8,388 nt of DNA, from positions 1 to 8,388 of the forward strand of contig URYG01000139.1 of the NCBI GenBank assembly GCA_900551985.1, in the 5' to 3' direction. This DNA comes from an uncultured Prevotella sp. (GTDB taxonomy: Bacteria; Bacteroidota; Bacteroidia; Bacteroidales; Bacteroidaceae). Of the stretch, positions 1-6,718 are shown in pieces. The notes under the pieces are model-generated. The model was not told the DNA's origin, did no database searches, and saw only the letters and a program-made list of their open reading frames with translations. Each line of letters begins with the position of its first letter. Position 1 is the stretch's first letter. The translations under genes were made by a program, and so were the position numbers.

Positions 1-60
1 AATATCGGAGATTACCAACTTTTTTAGGCACTATTTCTTATCCCGAACTGAGGTATTTTA
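1..60. mobile_element. Suspected foreign or rearranged sequence abutting the kinase gene
   Basis: The minus-strand kinase matches its family through the G2 box, but the sequence from about position 60 leftward no longer encodes the expected His-Gly-Gly strand and C-terminal strands in any of the three minus frames. The abrupt loss of similarity suggests the edge of an inserted element or a recombination junction. No transposase or terminal repeat pair can be seen because the window stops here, so the element type is unknown. A deletion junction would look the same. Confidence 0.35.
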
Positions 61-1487
61 TCCATCAGGCTCCTGACATAGAAAAGCCCGAGACCATAGC
101 CCTTGACCGTATATTTATTGCCATCCGTCACCCGATAGAACTTGTCAAAGATATAAGGCAATTTATCATGGGCAATGCCGATTCCATTATCTGATACGGA
201 AACCTGCACTTCATCCTCGGCTTTCAGGAAAGCCTTGATTTCTATCTTCACGCTATCTTCAGAATACTTGATGGCATTGTCTATGAGATTGCTCACGATG
301 TTTGAGAAATGCATCCGGTCGGCAGGAACCATTAGATTTTCCGGTTCTACAGACAGCGAAATACTCACCTTTTTTTCCGTTCTTTCTCCTGATTTCACTT
401 TCAGCTGATGCTGGGAGATTAATGGTTCAATTACCTCCTTCACTGGAACTTCCGTGATATTGAGCAGCATCGATTTCCGTCGTTCCATACTCATCGACAG
501 AATCTGTTCCACCAATCCGCTGAGCGTCTGCAACTGCTCCTGAGCGATGGTGAGATACTTGCGCGCCTTATCAGGATGCTGGAGCATTCCGTAGTTCAGC
601 AGGGAGTCGGTGGCAGCGTAGGCTACGGCTATCGGAGTCTTCAATTCGTGCGTGATATTATTGGTGAAATCACTCTTCATCTCATCAAGCGTTTTCTGCT
701 TGAGCATCGTATGAATCAGAAACCAGAAGACGAAAGCCAGGATGAGCATGATGAAGAGCGATGTGGCAAGAATGCCAGCCATCTGGCTGAGCACAGTCAT
801 CGTAAGCGGTTCAAGGGTAAGGACATATTTCTCCTCATTCGCCTCCCCCTCATTGCAAACCACATATTGGTATTGCTTGGCATTGGCTGAAGGCTCATAC
901 CCCTTCGTCGTCACTTTCGCCAAAACCTTCTTTCCTGCAAAAAGCTGAATCTGATGCGGAAGCGGCTGAGCATTGTCGGCGACCAACAAACTGTCTGAAA
1001 GCATCTTGGCTACCCATGCACTGTCATAGTCTTTGATGTCTGGTTTGGCGATTTCATTCAATTTGCCAAACAGTGCTTGTTGCACCATAGTTGCCAGTTT
1101 GCCCGACATCATCATCATCAATTCCTGGTCTTTGTCATCTTCACTACGCTTCTCGTGCTTGGTAAAAGTTGTTTGAACAGACTGGACAATCTTTCCTCCA
1201 CGAACCTTTTTAACCTTTACCTTTTGATCAATATCATCGTCTTCATCCATAGAAAAAGCAACAGAACCCGTCAGCTGTCTATGAGGTCCTTTATCATCAT
1301 TGCGCAATCGTTCGATTCGCTTCTTCATCTCCATAAAGTGAGCGTACTCCATTCCACCCTTGATTTTTGCTTCAACCTCCTTTTCCTGAGACTGATAAAG
1401 CCCCACGAGCCAATAGGTTTGATAAGCGAAAATGCAGACCAAAGCCGTGATGACGAGCGTAACTATGTATTTAAGATGTAACTTCAT
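24..1487 (-). CDS. Sensor histidine kinase (RprX-like), C-terminus truncated
   Basis: This is a membrane-bound two-component kinase that would sense a periplasmic signal, autophosphorylate on His and pass the phosphate to a response regulator. A first membrane segment lies at about residues 8-30, a periplasmic sensor region at 31-234 and a second membrane segment at about 235-261. The H box has His280 in the context THELKTP. The N box (about 393-408) contains NLIDNAIKYS, the G1 box is DNGIGI (433-438), and the G2 box is GYGLGLFYV (463-471). The start has a good ribosome site, AAAGGAG, a few bases upstream. After residue 475 the usual HGG...G.GT.F ending is absent and the frame stops after an unrelated tail (IPQFGIRNSA). 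The ATP-binding fold therefore lacks its last strands and activity is doubtful. No response regulator gene is visible; it may lie beyond the left edge. The family call is strong, and the resemblance to Bacteroides RprX is from memory. Confidence 0.9.
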   Translation of the reverse strand: MKLHLKYIVTLVITALVCIFAYQTYWLVGLYQSQEKEVEAKIKGGMEYAHFMEMKKRIERLRNDDKGPHRQLTGSVAFSMDEDDDIDQKVKVKKVRGGKIVQSVQTTFTKHEKRSEDDKDQELMMMMSGKLATMVQQALFGKLNEIAKPDIKDYDSAWVAKMLSDSLLVADNAQPLPHQIQLFAGKKVLAKVTTKGYEPSANAKQYQYVVCNEGEANEEKYVLTLEPLTMTVLSQMAGILATSLFIMLILAFVFWFLIHTMLKQKTLDEMKSDFTNNITHELKTPIAVAYAATDSLLNYGMLQHPDKARKYLTIAQEQLQTLSGLVEQILSMSMERRKSMLLNITEVPVKEVIEPLISQHQLKVKSGERTEKKVSISLSVEPENLMVPADRMHFSNIVSNLIDNAIKYSEDSVKIEIKAFLKAEDEVQVSVSDNGIGIAHDKLPYIFDKFYRVTDGNKYTVKGYGLGLFYVRSLMDKIPQFGIRNSA

Positions 1488-1517
1488 CGTTTCTCCTTTT
1501 TAATCATAAAGACAATG

Positions 1518-1525
1518 CAAAAGTA
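1518..1525 (-). promoter_or_regulatory. Probable promoter -7 element of the kinase gene
   Basis: Read on the minus strand this is TACTTTTG, a full match to the Bacteroidota -7 consensus TAnnTTTG. It lies about 30 bp upstream of the kinase start, giving a short leader. No TTG is found at the expected -33 distance, so this promoter may be weak or need an activator. Confidence 0.55.
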
Positions 1526-1573
1526 ATAAAAAAGAAGATAAGTAAGGTACTTTTCTGGGAATTATTTCTGATT

Positions 1574-1613
1574 TGATAAGACTAAATAACACTTCTGATA
1601 AGACTTGATAATC
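1574..1613 (+). promoter_or_regulatory. Direct-repeat array, candidate response-regulator binding site
   Basis: The 10-mer TGATAAGACT occurs exactly at 1574-1583 and again at 1596-1605, 22 bp apart, which is about two helical turns. A 7/10 match (AAATAACACT) sits between them at 1584-1593, and a partial copy (TGATAATC) follows at 1606-1613. The array ends 8 bp before the -33 element of the barrel gene promoter. Tandem direct repeats spaced about one helical turn apart next to a promoter are typical of OmpR/PhoB-family regulators. That the partner of the adjacent kinase binds here is inference. Confidence 0.45.
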
Positions 1614-1621
1614 AAAATTCC

Positions 1622-1652
1622 TTGCTGACACGAGATTTTTACAGTACTTTTG
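1622..1652 (+). promoter_or_regulatory. Promoter of the outer membrane barrel gene
   Basis: TTG at 1622-1624 is followed after exactly 20 bp by TACTTTTG at 1645-1652. Both the elements and the spacing fit the Bacteroidota housekeeping promoter consensus. The transcript would begin around 1659 with an A-rich leader containing GATAA at 1686, 1694 and 1702. Confidence 0.7.
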
Positions 1653-1713
1653 CACCGAAATCGGGAGGGTTTCTTCCGAAAGAACGATAAAAAGATAAAA
1701 CGATAAGAAGAAT

Positions 1714-3762
1714 ATGAAAAGATTGGTTATATTAAGCACTTGCCTGGCCATCAGTCTTGCCGGCAGGGCACAAGGAAACAGAAATGATTCCCTGAGAATG
1801 GACAGCATCATCCATTCCCTCCCCGATGTGATGGTAAAAGGCAACCGACCTATCGTAAAGGCGAAAGGAGCGGCATTGACCTATGACCTGCCTCAACTCA
1901 TCAAAAACCATCCGGTGGATAATGCCTATGAAGCCATCAAGCAACTGCCTGGCGTGAGCGAACAAGATGAAGCCTTGACCCTCAATGCTCAATCCGTAAC
2001 CGTAATGATAGACGGCAAAACTTCCACCATGACGAGCGAGCAGCTCTATTCGCTTCTGAAAACGATTCCTACCAGCCGTATCGCCAACGCCGAAGTCATC
2101 TATTCTGCCCCAGCCCGCTATCAGGTAAAGGGACAGGTCATCAATCTCCTGCTGAAGCACAACACAGGCTTTCACTCCCTGCAAGGCGAGTTCTTCGGCG
2201 GCTACACCCACCAGAACCGCAACAGTTACACAGAGCGCGCCTCCCTGCTCTTCACCAACAAGAAATGGGAAATAGACATGCTCTATTCCTTCGGTCATGG
2301 CAAGAGATATTATTATTATGAAAATGAGTTTGCCCACACCTTGACTGATGGCACTTTCTATGCCTTCTCTACACATAGCGACAATACCAAACGCCATCTC
2401 AATCATAACATCCGACTGGGAATCAACTATCATCTGGCGAAGAATCATCAGCTCAGCTTTGCCTACACTTCACAACTCAATAACACGAGAGGAACTTCAG
2501 AGGATGATGGCGATTTCACATCCCTTCTCAGAATCCATGCCAAGAGTCAGTTTCACAATTTCCGTCTGGATTACTCTACACCATTCGGTTTCTCGGCAGG
2601 AGCAGAATACACCTATTATAATTCACCGGATGAACAATGGCTGAAAAGCAGTCTCTACGATGAGATTTACGACATCACAAGCCAGCAGCGAATCAACAAA
2701 TGGCACGCTTACCTCAAGCAGGAGCACGACTTAGGAAAAGACTGGGGCTTGAACTACGGCATCAATTACACCACATCAAGAGACAAGAGCTCGCAGGAGA
2801 ACAACAACAAGTCTTCTGATGACAACACCATTCAAAACGAAGACCAAATGAGTTTCTACATCGGAGCCAGCAAATCGTTCGAACAAAAACTCACGATGGA
2901 AGCTTCGCTCATGGAAGAATATTACCACACCCCAATCTGGAATGAGTGGAACCTCTTCCCTACACTCTCCATCACCTATCTTCCAAAGGCAGGACACGTC
3001 ATCCAATTCGACTTGGATTGCGACAGAGACTACCCTACTTATTGGTCGGTGAAGAACTTCACCACTTATAATGCGGGCGGATATGGAAAGATTGTAGGAA
3101 ACCCGACGTTGAAACCTTCACGAGACCTCAGCCTCTCGCTTACCTACATTCTGCACAGCAGATATGTGGCAAGTCTCTTCTTCAACAACTCGAAAGATGA
3201 ATTCCGTCAGCTTCCTTACCAGAGCGACACGAAGAAGGAGATGGAATACAAACATGTCAACTTCGACCATGTAAACCAGGTAGGTTTGATGCTTACAGCC
3301 CCAATCAACATAGGCAACTGGTGGCAGAATCGCCTTACTTTCACCGGCGTTTATCAGAACGACAAGAATTCCCATTTCTATGATCTCCCATTCGACCACA
3401 GCAAATGGTTCTATCAAGCCCAGTGGAACGGTACTTTTCTCTTTGGCAAGCATGTGATTCTCAACCTCGATGCTTCCGTTCGTACCGATGCCATCCAAGG
3501 AATCATCGACATCCCAGCCTCAGGCTATCTCAACGCAGCCTTCACCTGGAAGCCACTCAAGGACGACAAGCTCCAGCTGAAAGCCTACTGCAACGACATC
3601 TTCGAGACGGGCGACAACCATCTGCACGACACCTACCGAGGTCAGCACGTCATCAACAAAATGTACTTTGGCAGAATCATCGGTCTCTCCCTCACCTATC
3701 GTTTCGGCGGATACAAGGCCAAGCAGCATGAAGAAGTAGATACTTCCAGATTTGGGAAATAA
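1714..3762 (+). CDS. Outer membrane beta-barrel protein, TonB-dependent-receptor-like
   Basis: This is a secreted outer membrane protein with a plug domain followed by a large barrel, of the type often annotated as outer membrane beta-barrel family protein or TonB-dependent receptor. A signal peptide covers about residues 1-20 (hydrophobic core LVILSTCLAISLAG, then RAQ). The plug region runs from about 35 to 150 and includes VKGNRPIVKAKG and a VTVMIDGK segment. The rest is rich in alternating aromatic strands (for example LSFAYTSQL and LSLTYILHSRYVASLFF) and the last strand is GLSLTYRFGG near residue 665. Many relatives carry a carboxypeptidase-regulatory-like domain after the signal peptide; here the mature protein goes almost straight to the plug. 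The ligand cannot be told from sequence. No SusD-like gene follows, so this is not a typical glycan-uptake pair. It is divergent from the kinase, and its promoter lies next to the direct-repeat array. An A-rich leader with GATAAGAAG precedes the start, and the signal peptide fixes the start choice. Confidence 0.88.
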   Translation: MKRLVILSTCLAISLAGRAQGNRNDSLRMDSIIHSLPDVMVKGNRPIVKAKGAALTYDLPQLIKNHPVDNAYEAIKQLPGVSEQDEALTLNAQSVTVMIDGKTSTMTSEQLYSLLKTIPTSRIANAEVIYSAPARYQVKGQVINLLLKHNTGFHSLQGEFFGGYTHQNRNSYTERASLLFTNKKWEIDMLYSFGHGKRYYYYENEFAHTLTDGTFYAFSTHSDNTKRHLNHNIRLGINYHLAKNHQLSFAYTSQLNNTRGTSEDDGDFTSLLRIHAKSQFHNFRLDYSTPFGFSAGAEYTYYNSPDEQWLKSSLYDEIYDITSQQRINKWHAYLKQEHDLGKDWGLNYGINYTTSRDKSSQENNNKSSDDNTIQNEDQMSFYIGASKSFEQKLTMEASLMEEYYHTPIWNEWNLFPTLSITYLPKAGHVIQFDLDCDRDYPTYWSVKNFTTYNAGGYGKIVGNPTLKPSRDLSLSLTYILHSRYVASLFFNNSKDEFRQLPYQSDTKKEMEYKHVNFDHVNQVGLMLTAPINIGNWWQNRLTFTGVYQNDKNSHFYDLPFDHSKWFYQAQWNGTFLFGKHVILNLDASVRTDAIQGIIDIPASGYLNAAFTWKPLKDDKLQLKAYCNDIFETGDNHLHDTYRGQHVINKMYFGRIIGLSLTYRFGGYKAKQHEEVDTSRFGK

Positions 3763-3796
3763 AAACAAGAGCACCTAGTTTAAGAAAAGCCTCCCA

Positions 3797-3830
3797 TTTT
3801 GGCAGCAAAGTTTAAAATATTTATACTTTG
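3797..3830 (+). promoter_or_regulatory. Probable promoter of the hsp20 gene
   Basis: TTG at 3799-3801 is followed after 20 bp by TATACTTTG at 3822-3830, a near match to the Bacteroidota -7 element (one base off TAnnTTTG when aligned on TTTG). Both elements lie inside the arms of the inverted repeat at 3799-3837. Transcription from here would give a leader of about 200 nt before the hsp20 start. Confidence 0.5.
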
Positions 3831-3837
3831 CTGCCAA
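3799..3837. repeat. Perfect 13-bp inverted repeat, candidate operator
   Basis: TTGGCAGCAAAGT (3799-3811) and its exact reverse complement ACTTTGCTGCCAA (3825-3837) flank a 13-bp AT-rich spacer. There is no T-run after it, so it does not look like an intrinsic terminator for the barrel gene. The arms cover the -33 and -7 elements of the predicted hsp20 promoter, as expected for a repressor operator. The sequence does not match CIRCE (TTAGCACTC-N9-GAGTGCTAA). Confidence 0.65.
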
Positions 3838-4041
3838 TATTGTCATCAATCCGACGCTGGCACGCAAGTTGCTCAGTAAGAGAGTGAAAGCTGAAGCCAA
3901 AAGATGAAGGAGTTCGAAAGAACAACGGAGTTTCGAGGTGGAGGCAATCGAAAAGAACAGATAAATAAAGAACAAACAGAAATCCCGACGGGGCCGCAAG
4001 GAACCGAGAGGATGAGTAAAATAAAATTGGAGGTTTTAATT
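3838..4041 (+). promoter_or_regulatory. Long purine-rich 5' leader of hsp20
   Basis: About 200 bases separate the predicted promoter from the hsp20 start. From about 3870 the plus strand is strongly purine-rich. The leader ends in the Shine-Dalgarno sequence GGAGG at 4029-4033, 8 nt before the ATG, which is stronger than the A-rich start regions elsewhere in the window. The GGAGG lies in the loop of a possible weak all-AU stem (TAAAA 4022-4026 with TTTTA 4034-4038). The frame is open back to an ATG at 3904, but that ATG lacks a good ribosome site and the extension is unlike an Hsp20 N-terminus. Confidence 0.4.
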
Positions 4042-4479
4042 ATGTTGTTAGCACGTAGAAATAATAATTCAGATTGGTTGAGTAACTTCTTTGATGATGC
4101 ATTCTTCAACACAGAGTTGATGCCACGTATGAATGCTACCGCTCCTGCCATTAACGTAAAGGAGACAGAGAAGGCTTACCAGATGGAGATTGCAGCCCCT
4201 GGACTGAAGAAGGAATGGGTTCGCATCAACATCGACAATGATGGCAACCTGAATGTGGCTATCGAGAACAAGATGGAACACAAGGATGAAGATAAGCACG
4301 AGCACTATCTGCGCCGCGAGTTCTCTTACAGCAACTATCAGCAGAGCTACACACTCCCTGAGGACGCTGATCGTGAGAAAATTTCAGCTAAGGTAGCTGA
4401 TGGTGTTCTTGAGGTTGAGATTCCAAAGCTTGCTCCTAAGGAGGAGGCTAAGGCAACCAAGAATATCGAAGTCAAATAA
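4042..4479 (+). CDS. Small heat-shock protein, Hsp20/alpha-crystallin family
   Basis: This is an ATP-independent cytoplasmic holdase chaperone that binds unfolding proteins as oligomers. The protein is 145 residues, a normal size for the family. A short N-terminal arm (1-33, MLLARRNNNSDWLSNFF) precedes the alpha-crystallin domain at about 34-128, which has NVKETEKAYQMEIAAPGLKK and the conserved block AKVADGVLEVEIPK (116-129). The tail ends with an I-x-V motif (IEV, 142-144) that usually docks onto neighbouring subunits. I chose the start at 4042 because of the GGAGG 8 nt upstream and because MLLARR resembles the N-terminus of Bacteroidota relatives as I recall them. An in-frame upstream ATG at 3904 would add 46 low-complexity, charged residues and is unlikely. 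The gene is monocistronic: it has its own promoter, an inverted repeat over that promoter and a terminator directly downstream. Confidence 0.93.
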   Translation: MLLARRNNNSDWLSNFFDDAFFNTELMPRMNATAPAINVKETEKAYQMEIAAPGLKKEWVRINIDNDGNLNVAIENKMEHKDEDKHEHYLRREFSYSNYQQSYTLPEDADREKISAKVADGVLEVEIPKLAPKEEAKATKNIEVK

Positions 4480-4499
4480 TCATCTCCCATAAATGATTG

Positions 4500-4536
4500 A
4501 GGCAGATTCCAAAGCAATTTGGAACCTGCCTTTTTT
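4500..4536 (+). terminator. Rho-independent terminator after hsp20
   Basis: AGGCAGATTCCAAA (4500-4513) pairs with TTTGGAACCTGCCT (4518-4531) around a GCAA loop with a single mismatch, followed by six T residues (4531-4536). It lies 20 bp after the hsp20 stop and closes that transcript. Confidence 0.9.
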
Positions 4537-4622
4537 GTGCCCATACCTGAATCATCGCATTTTTCATCTACCTTAATTATAGGGATTTTCATCCATCCAT
4601 CGGGATATTTCTTCCATAAATC

Positions 4623-4653
4623 TTGCGGGGGTCATAAATAATATGTAATTTTG
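4623..4653 (+). promoter_or_regulatory. Promoter of the AraC-family regulator gene
   Basis: TTG at 4623-4625 is followed after exactly 20 bp by TAATTTTG at 4646-4653, a full match to the Bacteroidota promoter. The transcript would begin near 4660. This position argues against any protein start before about 4660. Confidence 0.7.
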
Positions 4654-4659
4654 CAGGCT

Positions 4660-4803
4660 GAAGAGCAGATATCAAAGCTTCTGCTTATCCGTAACGGACA
4701 AGATATGGGCTATCATTTTCTGTTGCCCATACGACACATAATATATATAACCAAGCAAGTTGATATCTATTCACTTGCGAAGCTTCAGATAAAGATTAAG
4801 ATT
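4660..4803 (+). promoter_or_regulatory. Structured 5' leader of the AraC-family gene
   Basis: The 324-bp stretch between the hsp20 stop and the regulator start holds the terminator, the promoter and this leader of about 145 nt; no further gene is seen. AGATATCAA (4667-4675) is exactly complementary to TTGATATCT (4760-4768). Each segment also takes part in a competing local hairpin: AGCAGA (4664-4669) with TCTGCT (4680-4685), and GCAAGT (4755-4760) with ACTTGC (4773-4778). Such exclusive pairings could allow post-transcriptional control, but chance is not excluded. Confidence 0.3.
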
Positions 4804-5697
4804 ATGGCAAAGCAAAGACAGCGTCTGGTAGAAGTGCCGTTCAGCAAGACGGAATGCGGTGTAGATTTCTACATCAACACAGCTTATGGCGGCGAGTGCC
4901 CTTGGGTGCTTACGGAGCATGAAGTGTTCAAGACCGACTTCTTCGAAATATTTTTCATCAAGAAAGCCAATGGCTACGTGCTGATAGACTACAGGAAGAT
5001 AAACCTGAAAGACGGCATGGTGCTCATTGTGAAGCCACACCAGCAGCAGGAATGGCACATTGATGAGGCGGCTCTCGACTACGAATTTCTGATATTCCGT
5101 GAAGATTTTATGCGAACGTTTATTGCCGACAAATTCTTTGTCTATCGTCTGCAATACTGCCAGCAGACCGAAACACCGCCCTATTTGATGTGTTCAGGAA
5201 ATGAATGCGAAGAATATCAGCGGCTGCTCAAGAAAATAAGGGCAGAGCTTCGGCAGCCTCAAGCCGACAGCTACCACATTATCGTCAGCGTACTCTACTA
5301 TCTGCTGGCTATTATGAATCGCCATTACACCCTTGAATATCAATTGCCTCAGGCTGCTCCTAAGAATTATTACGCCTTTCAGTTTGCGGAATTGATGGAA
5401 ACCCACATCCACAAGTTGCAGCGTGTGCAGGACTACGCCTCGCTGCTCAAGATTAGCCGCATCACCCTGAACCATAGCGTGATGGCGCAGTATGGAGTAT
5501 CGGCTACCTATCTGCTGAAACAGCGACTGTTGGCAGAAATCAAAAACGAGCTTCTGTTCACCAGCAAGTCTATAAGTGAGATAGCCTATGCTTTCAGTTT
5601 TCCCGAACCACCCCACCTGATGCGTTTTTTCAAGCAGCAGACGGGCAAGACATGTAGAGAATTCCAAGAGGACTATAAGAATGGTGTGTATGAATGA
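4804..5697 (+). CDS. AraC-family transcriptional regulator
   Basis: This is a cytoplasmic DNA-binding regulator of 297 residues, the usual AraC-family length. The N-terminal part (about 1-180) resembles a cupin-like sensing domain, with the stretch DGMVLIVKPHQQQEW near 70-84. The C-terminal part (about 205-291) is the double helix-turn-helix domain, with YASLLKISRITLNHSVMAQY for the first unit and SISEIAYAFSFPEPPHLMRF then FKQQTGKTCREFQ for the second, the typical AraC signature. The start at 4804 gives MAKQRQRLVEVPF; an in-frame ATG at 4705 would add 33 hydrophobic residues unlike the family, and anything earlier would overlap the promoter. The ribosome site is A-rich and weak. The sirtuin-like genes follow on the same strand after 124 bp with their own promoter, so this regulator may control them, but no binding site shows it. 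The inducer is unknown. Confidence 0.88.
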   Translation: MAKQRQRLVEVPFSKTECGVDFYINTAYGGECPWVLTEHEVFKTDFFEIFFIKKANGYVLIDYRKINLKDGMVLIVKPHQQQEWHIDEAALDYEFLIFREDFMRTFIADKFFVYRLQYCQQTETPPYLMCSGNECEEYQRLLKKIRAELRQPQADSYHIIVSVLYYLLAIMNRHYTLEYQLPQAAPKNYYAFQFAELMETHIHKLQRVQDYASLLKISRITLNHSVMAQYGVSATYLLKQRLLAEIKNELLFTSKSISEIAYAFSFPEPPHLMRFFKQQTGKTCREFQEDYKNGVYE

Positions 5698-5762
5698 GAG
5701 AGATTTATCATTTTGGTAGTTTTTGATGGTTTTCTGGTATCTGATACATCTGTGTTTTTTCA

Positions 5763-5770
5763 TACTTTTG
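5763..5770 (+). promoter_or_regulatory. Probable promoter of the sirtuin-sirtuin-Fic unit
   Basis: TACTTTTG fully matches the -7 consensus. No clear TTG lies at the -33 distance; instead the small palindrome GTATCTGATAC (5737-5747) overlaps that position. A promoter without a good -33 could depend on an activator such as the adjacent AraC-type protein, which is inference. Confidence 0.5.
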
Positions 5771-5821
5771 CAGTTGGAATAATGAAGGTAAATATAAAAT
5801 GAAATTAAAATTCGCATAAGT

Positions 5822-6718
5822 ATGCTAGACACTATGACACAGATAGAAATACTGAAAAAAAATATTCAGGAGGCAGAAGCCATCATCGTGGGTGGCGCCT
5901 CTGGAATGTCGGCAGCGGCAGGTTTCCGCTTCTATTATATGAACGATGCCACATTCAAACAGATAGCCGGACAGTTGAGCGAGAAATATCATACCGATGG
6001 TTTTTTCCCGCTAATGTATCATCCGCAAATCAAGAAAGGTGAGCTATGGGCAGCATTGCTCCGCGAGTACAAGTACTTGTATGAGTGTCATACTGGTGAG
6101 CCATACGAAGATCTGGCAGAACTACTCGATGGCAAGAACTATTATATTGCCACTACCAATCAGGATGCGCAGTTTTTCCGCACCTTCCCTGCCGAGAAGA
6201 TCACTCGCATTCAGGGCGATTTCCGCTACTGGCAGTGTAAACATACTTGTACAGACGAGATCTATCCCAACAAGGAGAAAGTGTATGAGCTGCTGGACAA
6301 GATAGAAGGAGACAGCCTGCCCGACGACCTGATTCCCCGTTGTCCACATTGCGGTACGGAGATGATTCCATGGTGGCGCAGTCGCGAGTTTCTGGAGGGT
6401 AGCTATTACCGAAAAGAAATGCAACGCTATCTGGATTTCCTCAAGAAGAACATGAACAAGAAAGTGCTTTTCCTCGAACTTGGTGTGGGTATGATGACTC
6501 CAATGTTTATCAAGGAGCCATTCATGAACATGGTTTATCGCTGGCCCAATGCCACTTATGCTGTCATCAATCCAAAGGATGCTTATATTCCAAAGGAGAT
6601 TGCCCAAAAGAGTATTGCCATCAAGGAAGATATCGCTGTGACATTAAAGAAACTGTTGGACAAACCGACAGACCATATCGTATCAGATACAAGTTTCGAA
6701 CCAGGAAGAATATATTAA
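5822..6718 (+). CDS. Sir2-family protein, class M sirtuin-like, with zinc site
   Basis: This is a 298-residue Rossmann-fold NAD-binding protein of the Sir2 family. GGASGMSAAAGF (24-35) corresponds to the NAD-binding GAGxSxxSGIPDFR motif, and TTNQDAQ (111-117) to the TQNxDxLH motif. The following IQGD (130-133) has Gln131 where ordinary sirtuins have the catalytic His. Four cysteines (Cys139, Cys143, Cys174, Cys177) form a likely zinc site. LELGVGMMTP (218-227) and VINPKDAYIP (248-257) complete the fold. Class M sirtuins (SirTM) also have Gln at this position and act as protein ADP-ribosyltransferases on lipoylated carrier proteins, so modification rather than deacetylation is the better guess. 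No macrodomain, lipoate ligase or GcvH-like gene is seen here. An internal ATG at 5834 (residue 5) is an equally good start and aligns better with the next protein. It is the first gene of a three-gene unit. Confidence 0.85.
   Translation: MLDTMTQIEILKKNIQEAEAIIVGGASGMSAAAGFRFYYMNDATFKQIAGQLSEKYHTDGFFPLMYHPQIKKGELWAALLREYKYLYECHTGEPYEDLAELLDGKNYYIATTNQDAQFFRTFPAEKITRIQGDFRYWQCKHTCTDEIYPNKEKVYELLDKIEGDSLPDDLIPRCPHCGTEMIPWWRSREFLEGSYYRKEMQRYLDFLKKNMNKKVLFLELGVGMMTPMFIKEPFMNMVYRWPNATYAVINPKDAYIPKEIAQKSIAIKEDIAVTLKKLLDKPTDHIVSDTSFEPGRIY

Noticed and set aside
1732..2448. A 238-residue open frame on the minus strand inside the barrel gene
   Set aside because: It lies wholly opposite a well-supported secreted barrel protein, has no recognisable domain or ribosome site, and fits an antisense shadow of codon bias.
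3799..3837. Inverted repeat as a terminator for the barrel gene
   Set aside because: There is no T-run after either arm and the 13-nt loop is long for an intrinsic terminator.
3827..3903. Open plus-strand frame reading NPTLARKLLSKRVKAEAKR before a stop
   Set aside because: It looks protein-like but has no start codon and begins inside the inverted repeat; it could be a gene remnant, with no support beyond appearance.
3904..4041. In-frame 46-residue N-terminal extension of Hsp20
   Set aside because: The ATG at 3904 lacks a convincing ribosome site, whereas 4042 has GGAGG 8 nt upstream and gives a normal Hsp20 N-terminus.
4651..4803. TTG or earlier ATG starts for the AraC-type regulator
   Set aside because: The TTG at 4651 is part of the -7 element, and the ATG at 4705 adds a hydrophobic stretch unlike the family; both ignore the good start at 4804.
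5737..5747. GTATCTGATAC palindrome as an AraC-type operator
   Set aside because: The arms are only 5 bp and AraC proteins usually bind asymmetric direct repeats; chance occurrence is likely.
5194..5832. A 212-residue minus-strand open frame across the AraC-type gene end and the spacer
   Set aside because: It is antisense to the conserved helix-turn-helix region and crosses the promoter of the sirtuin unit; its composition is not protein-like.
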